Source of the DNA: Sphingomonas parva (ex Maeng et al. 2020)
Lineage (GTDB): Bacteria > Pseudomonadota > Alphaproteobacteria > Sphingomonadales > Sphingomonadaceae
DNA: 64,000 nucleotides
Assembly (NCBI RefSeq): GCF_004564275.1
Contig: NZ_SPDV01000010.1
Span: 1-64,000 of the forward strand
Direction: 5' to 3'
Shown: piece after piece, positions 63,685 to 64,000 of the stretch
Layout of the letters: each line of letters starts with the position of its first letter
Position numbering within the stretch: position 1 is the stretch's first letter
Notes under the pieces: generated by a model
Told to the model about the DNA's origin: nothing
The model's input: the letters and a program-made list of their open reading frames with translations, nothing else
Databases searched by the model: none
Translations under genes and position numbers: made by a program

Positions 63685-64000
63685 TCAGGGAAGAAAGACG
63701 AACCGCTGGGTCAGGCGCGGGCTGCTGAACCGCGCCTCGCCGCGGATCCAGTCCCCGTCGATTTCGGCGGAATGCGGCACGAAGCCCGGGTAGATCGCCA
63801 TCCGATTATAAGCCGGAGCGATCCGATCGAGGAGCTCGAAGCTCTCGTTGCCCGAAACCGGATAGCCCTGGCCGCTCGGCGCGATCGCCGGCCCCTTCTG
63901 GTTGAAGAACAAGGTCCCGCCGCGCGGCTCGGGGTTCAGATAGACGAGCCCGAAGATGGGCACTGGATCGACATGGGGGAGCTGCTGCACCGGATGCAGC
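63685..64000 (-). CDS. DUF6445-like protein (5' end outside the window)
   Basis: The last 105 or so codons of a gene that runs off the window edge; the frame is open to 64000. The visible part starts LHPVQQLPHVDPVPIFGLVYLNP and has RGGTLFF, then a C-terminal VPHSAEIDGDW. The HVD (HxD) motif, the strand before RGGT and the later His in VPHSAE are what would be expected of a prolyl-hydroxylase-like Fe(II) fold. DUF6445 proteins commonly sit in halogenase/TonB-receptor clusters of this group. Function is not established. Confidence 0.75.
   Translation of the reverse strand, partial: LHPVQQLPHVDPVPIFGLVYLNPEPRGGTLFFNQKGPAIAPSGQGYPVSGNESFELLDRIAPAYNRMAIYPGFVPHSAEIDGDWIRGEARFSSPRLTQRFVFLP

Overview
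The window is about 64 kb of GC-rich DNA whose gene content and protein styles point to a sphingomonad-type alphaproteobacterium: TonB-dependent receptors of the Caulobacter/Sphingomonas kind, an UrcA-family protein, a tryptophan-halogenase cluster beside a giant TonB receptor, and short palindromic repeats of the CCCCGGC-TTCGCC-GGGG type. This placement is an inference from gene style; there is no rRNA or other taxonomic marker. No integrase, transposase or CRISPR array was found.

Region 1 (1-9.2 kb) is mixed housekeeping and metabolism. It holds the Gly/Arg-rich tail of an upstream gene, a TonB-dependent receptor, a translationally overlapping cytochrome P450 and alpha/beta hydrolase pair, a DUF2939 protein, a LysR regulator, an UrcA-family secreted protein, and the ahpC-ahpF peroxide-detoxification pair. 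Region 2 (9.2-19.6 kb) has a pbpC/alpha-2-macroglobulin envelope-defence operon, an unrecognised 364-residue protein, an Asp/Asn-beta-hydroxylase-like enzyme and tRNA-Glu(UUC) with an unusual duplicated terminator. Region 3 (19.7-25.3 kb) carries recJ, argH (flanked by two copies of a ~113-bp repeat) and an overlapping ATP-grasp/LLM flavin-oxidoreductase pair.

Region 4 (25.3-40 kb) is a plant-polysaccharide utilisation locus. On the minus strand, nine genes run in one direction: GH3, GH10 xylanase, a small lipoprotein, GH9, a periplasmic mutarotase, GH5, an aldo/keto reductase, a ROK sugar kinase and a sugar:H+ symporter. They end at a clear terminator. The divergent GH67 alpha-glucuronidase shares their promoter region, which holds a LacI-type palindrome TGATAGCGCTAACA. 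Together they would cut glucuronoxylan and beta-glucan in the periplasm or outside the cell and import and phosphorylate the sugars.

Region 5 (40-50.1 kb) is a chitin/N-acetylglucosamine locus: a fused EIIA-HPr-EI phosphotransferase, a GlcNAc-type EIICB with a second, cysteine-less EIIB domain, a GH20 hexosaminidase, a GH18 chitinase, a GntR/UTRA regulator and a NagX-type membrane acyltransferase homologue.

Region 6 (50.1-64 kb) is the most unusual. A JmjC/cupin-type dioxygenase homologue, three intact tryptophan-halogenase-type flavoenzymes, one clearly degenerate halogenase paralogue sitting between two of them in a 4-bp-overlap operon, a 1130-residue TonB-dependent receptor, a secreted beta-helix protein and a DUF6445-like protein with an HxD motif. 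A second LacI-type box (TGGTAGCGTTAACA) lies upstream of the receptor, suggesting that this cluster is tied to carbohydrate regulation.
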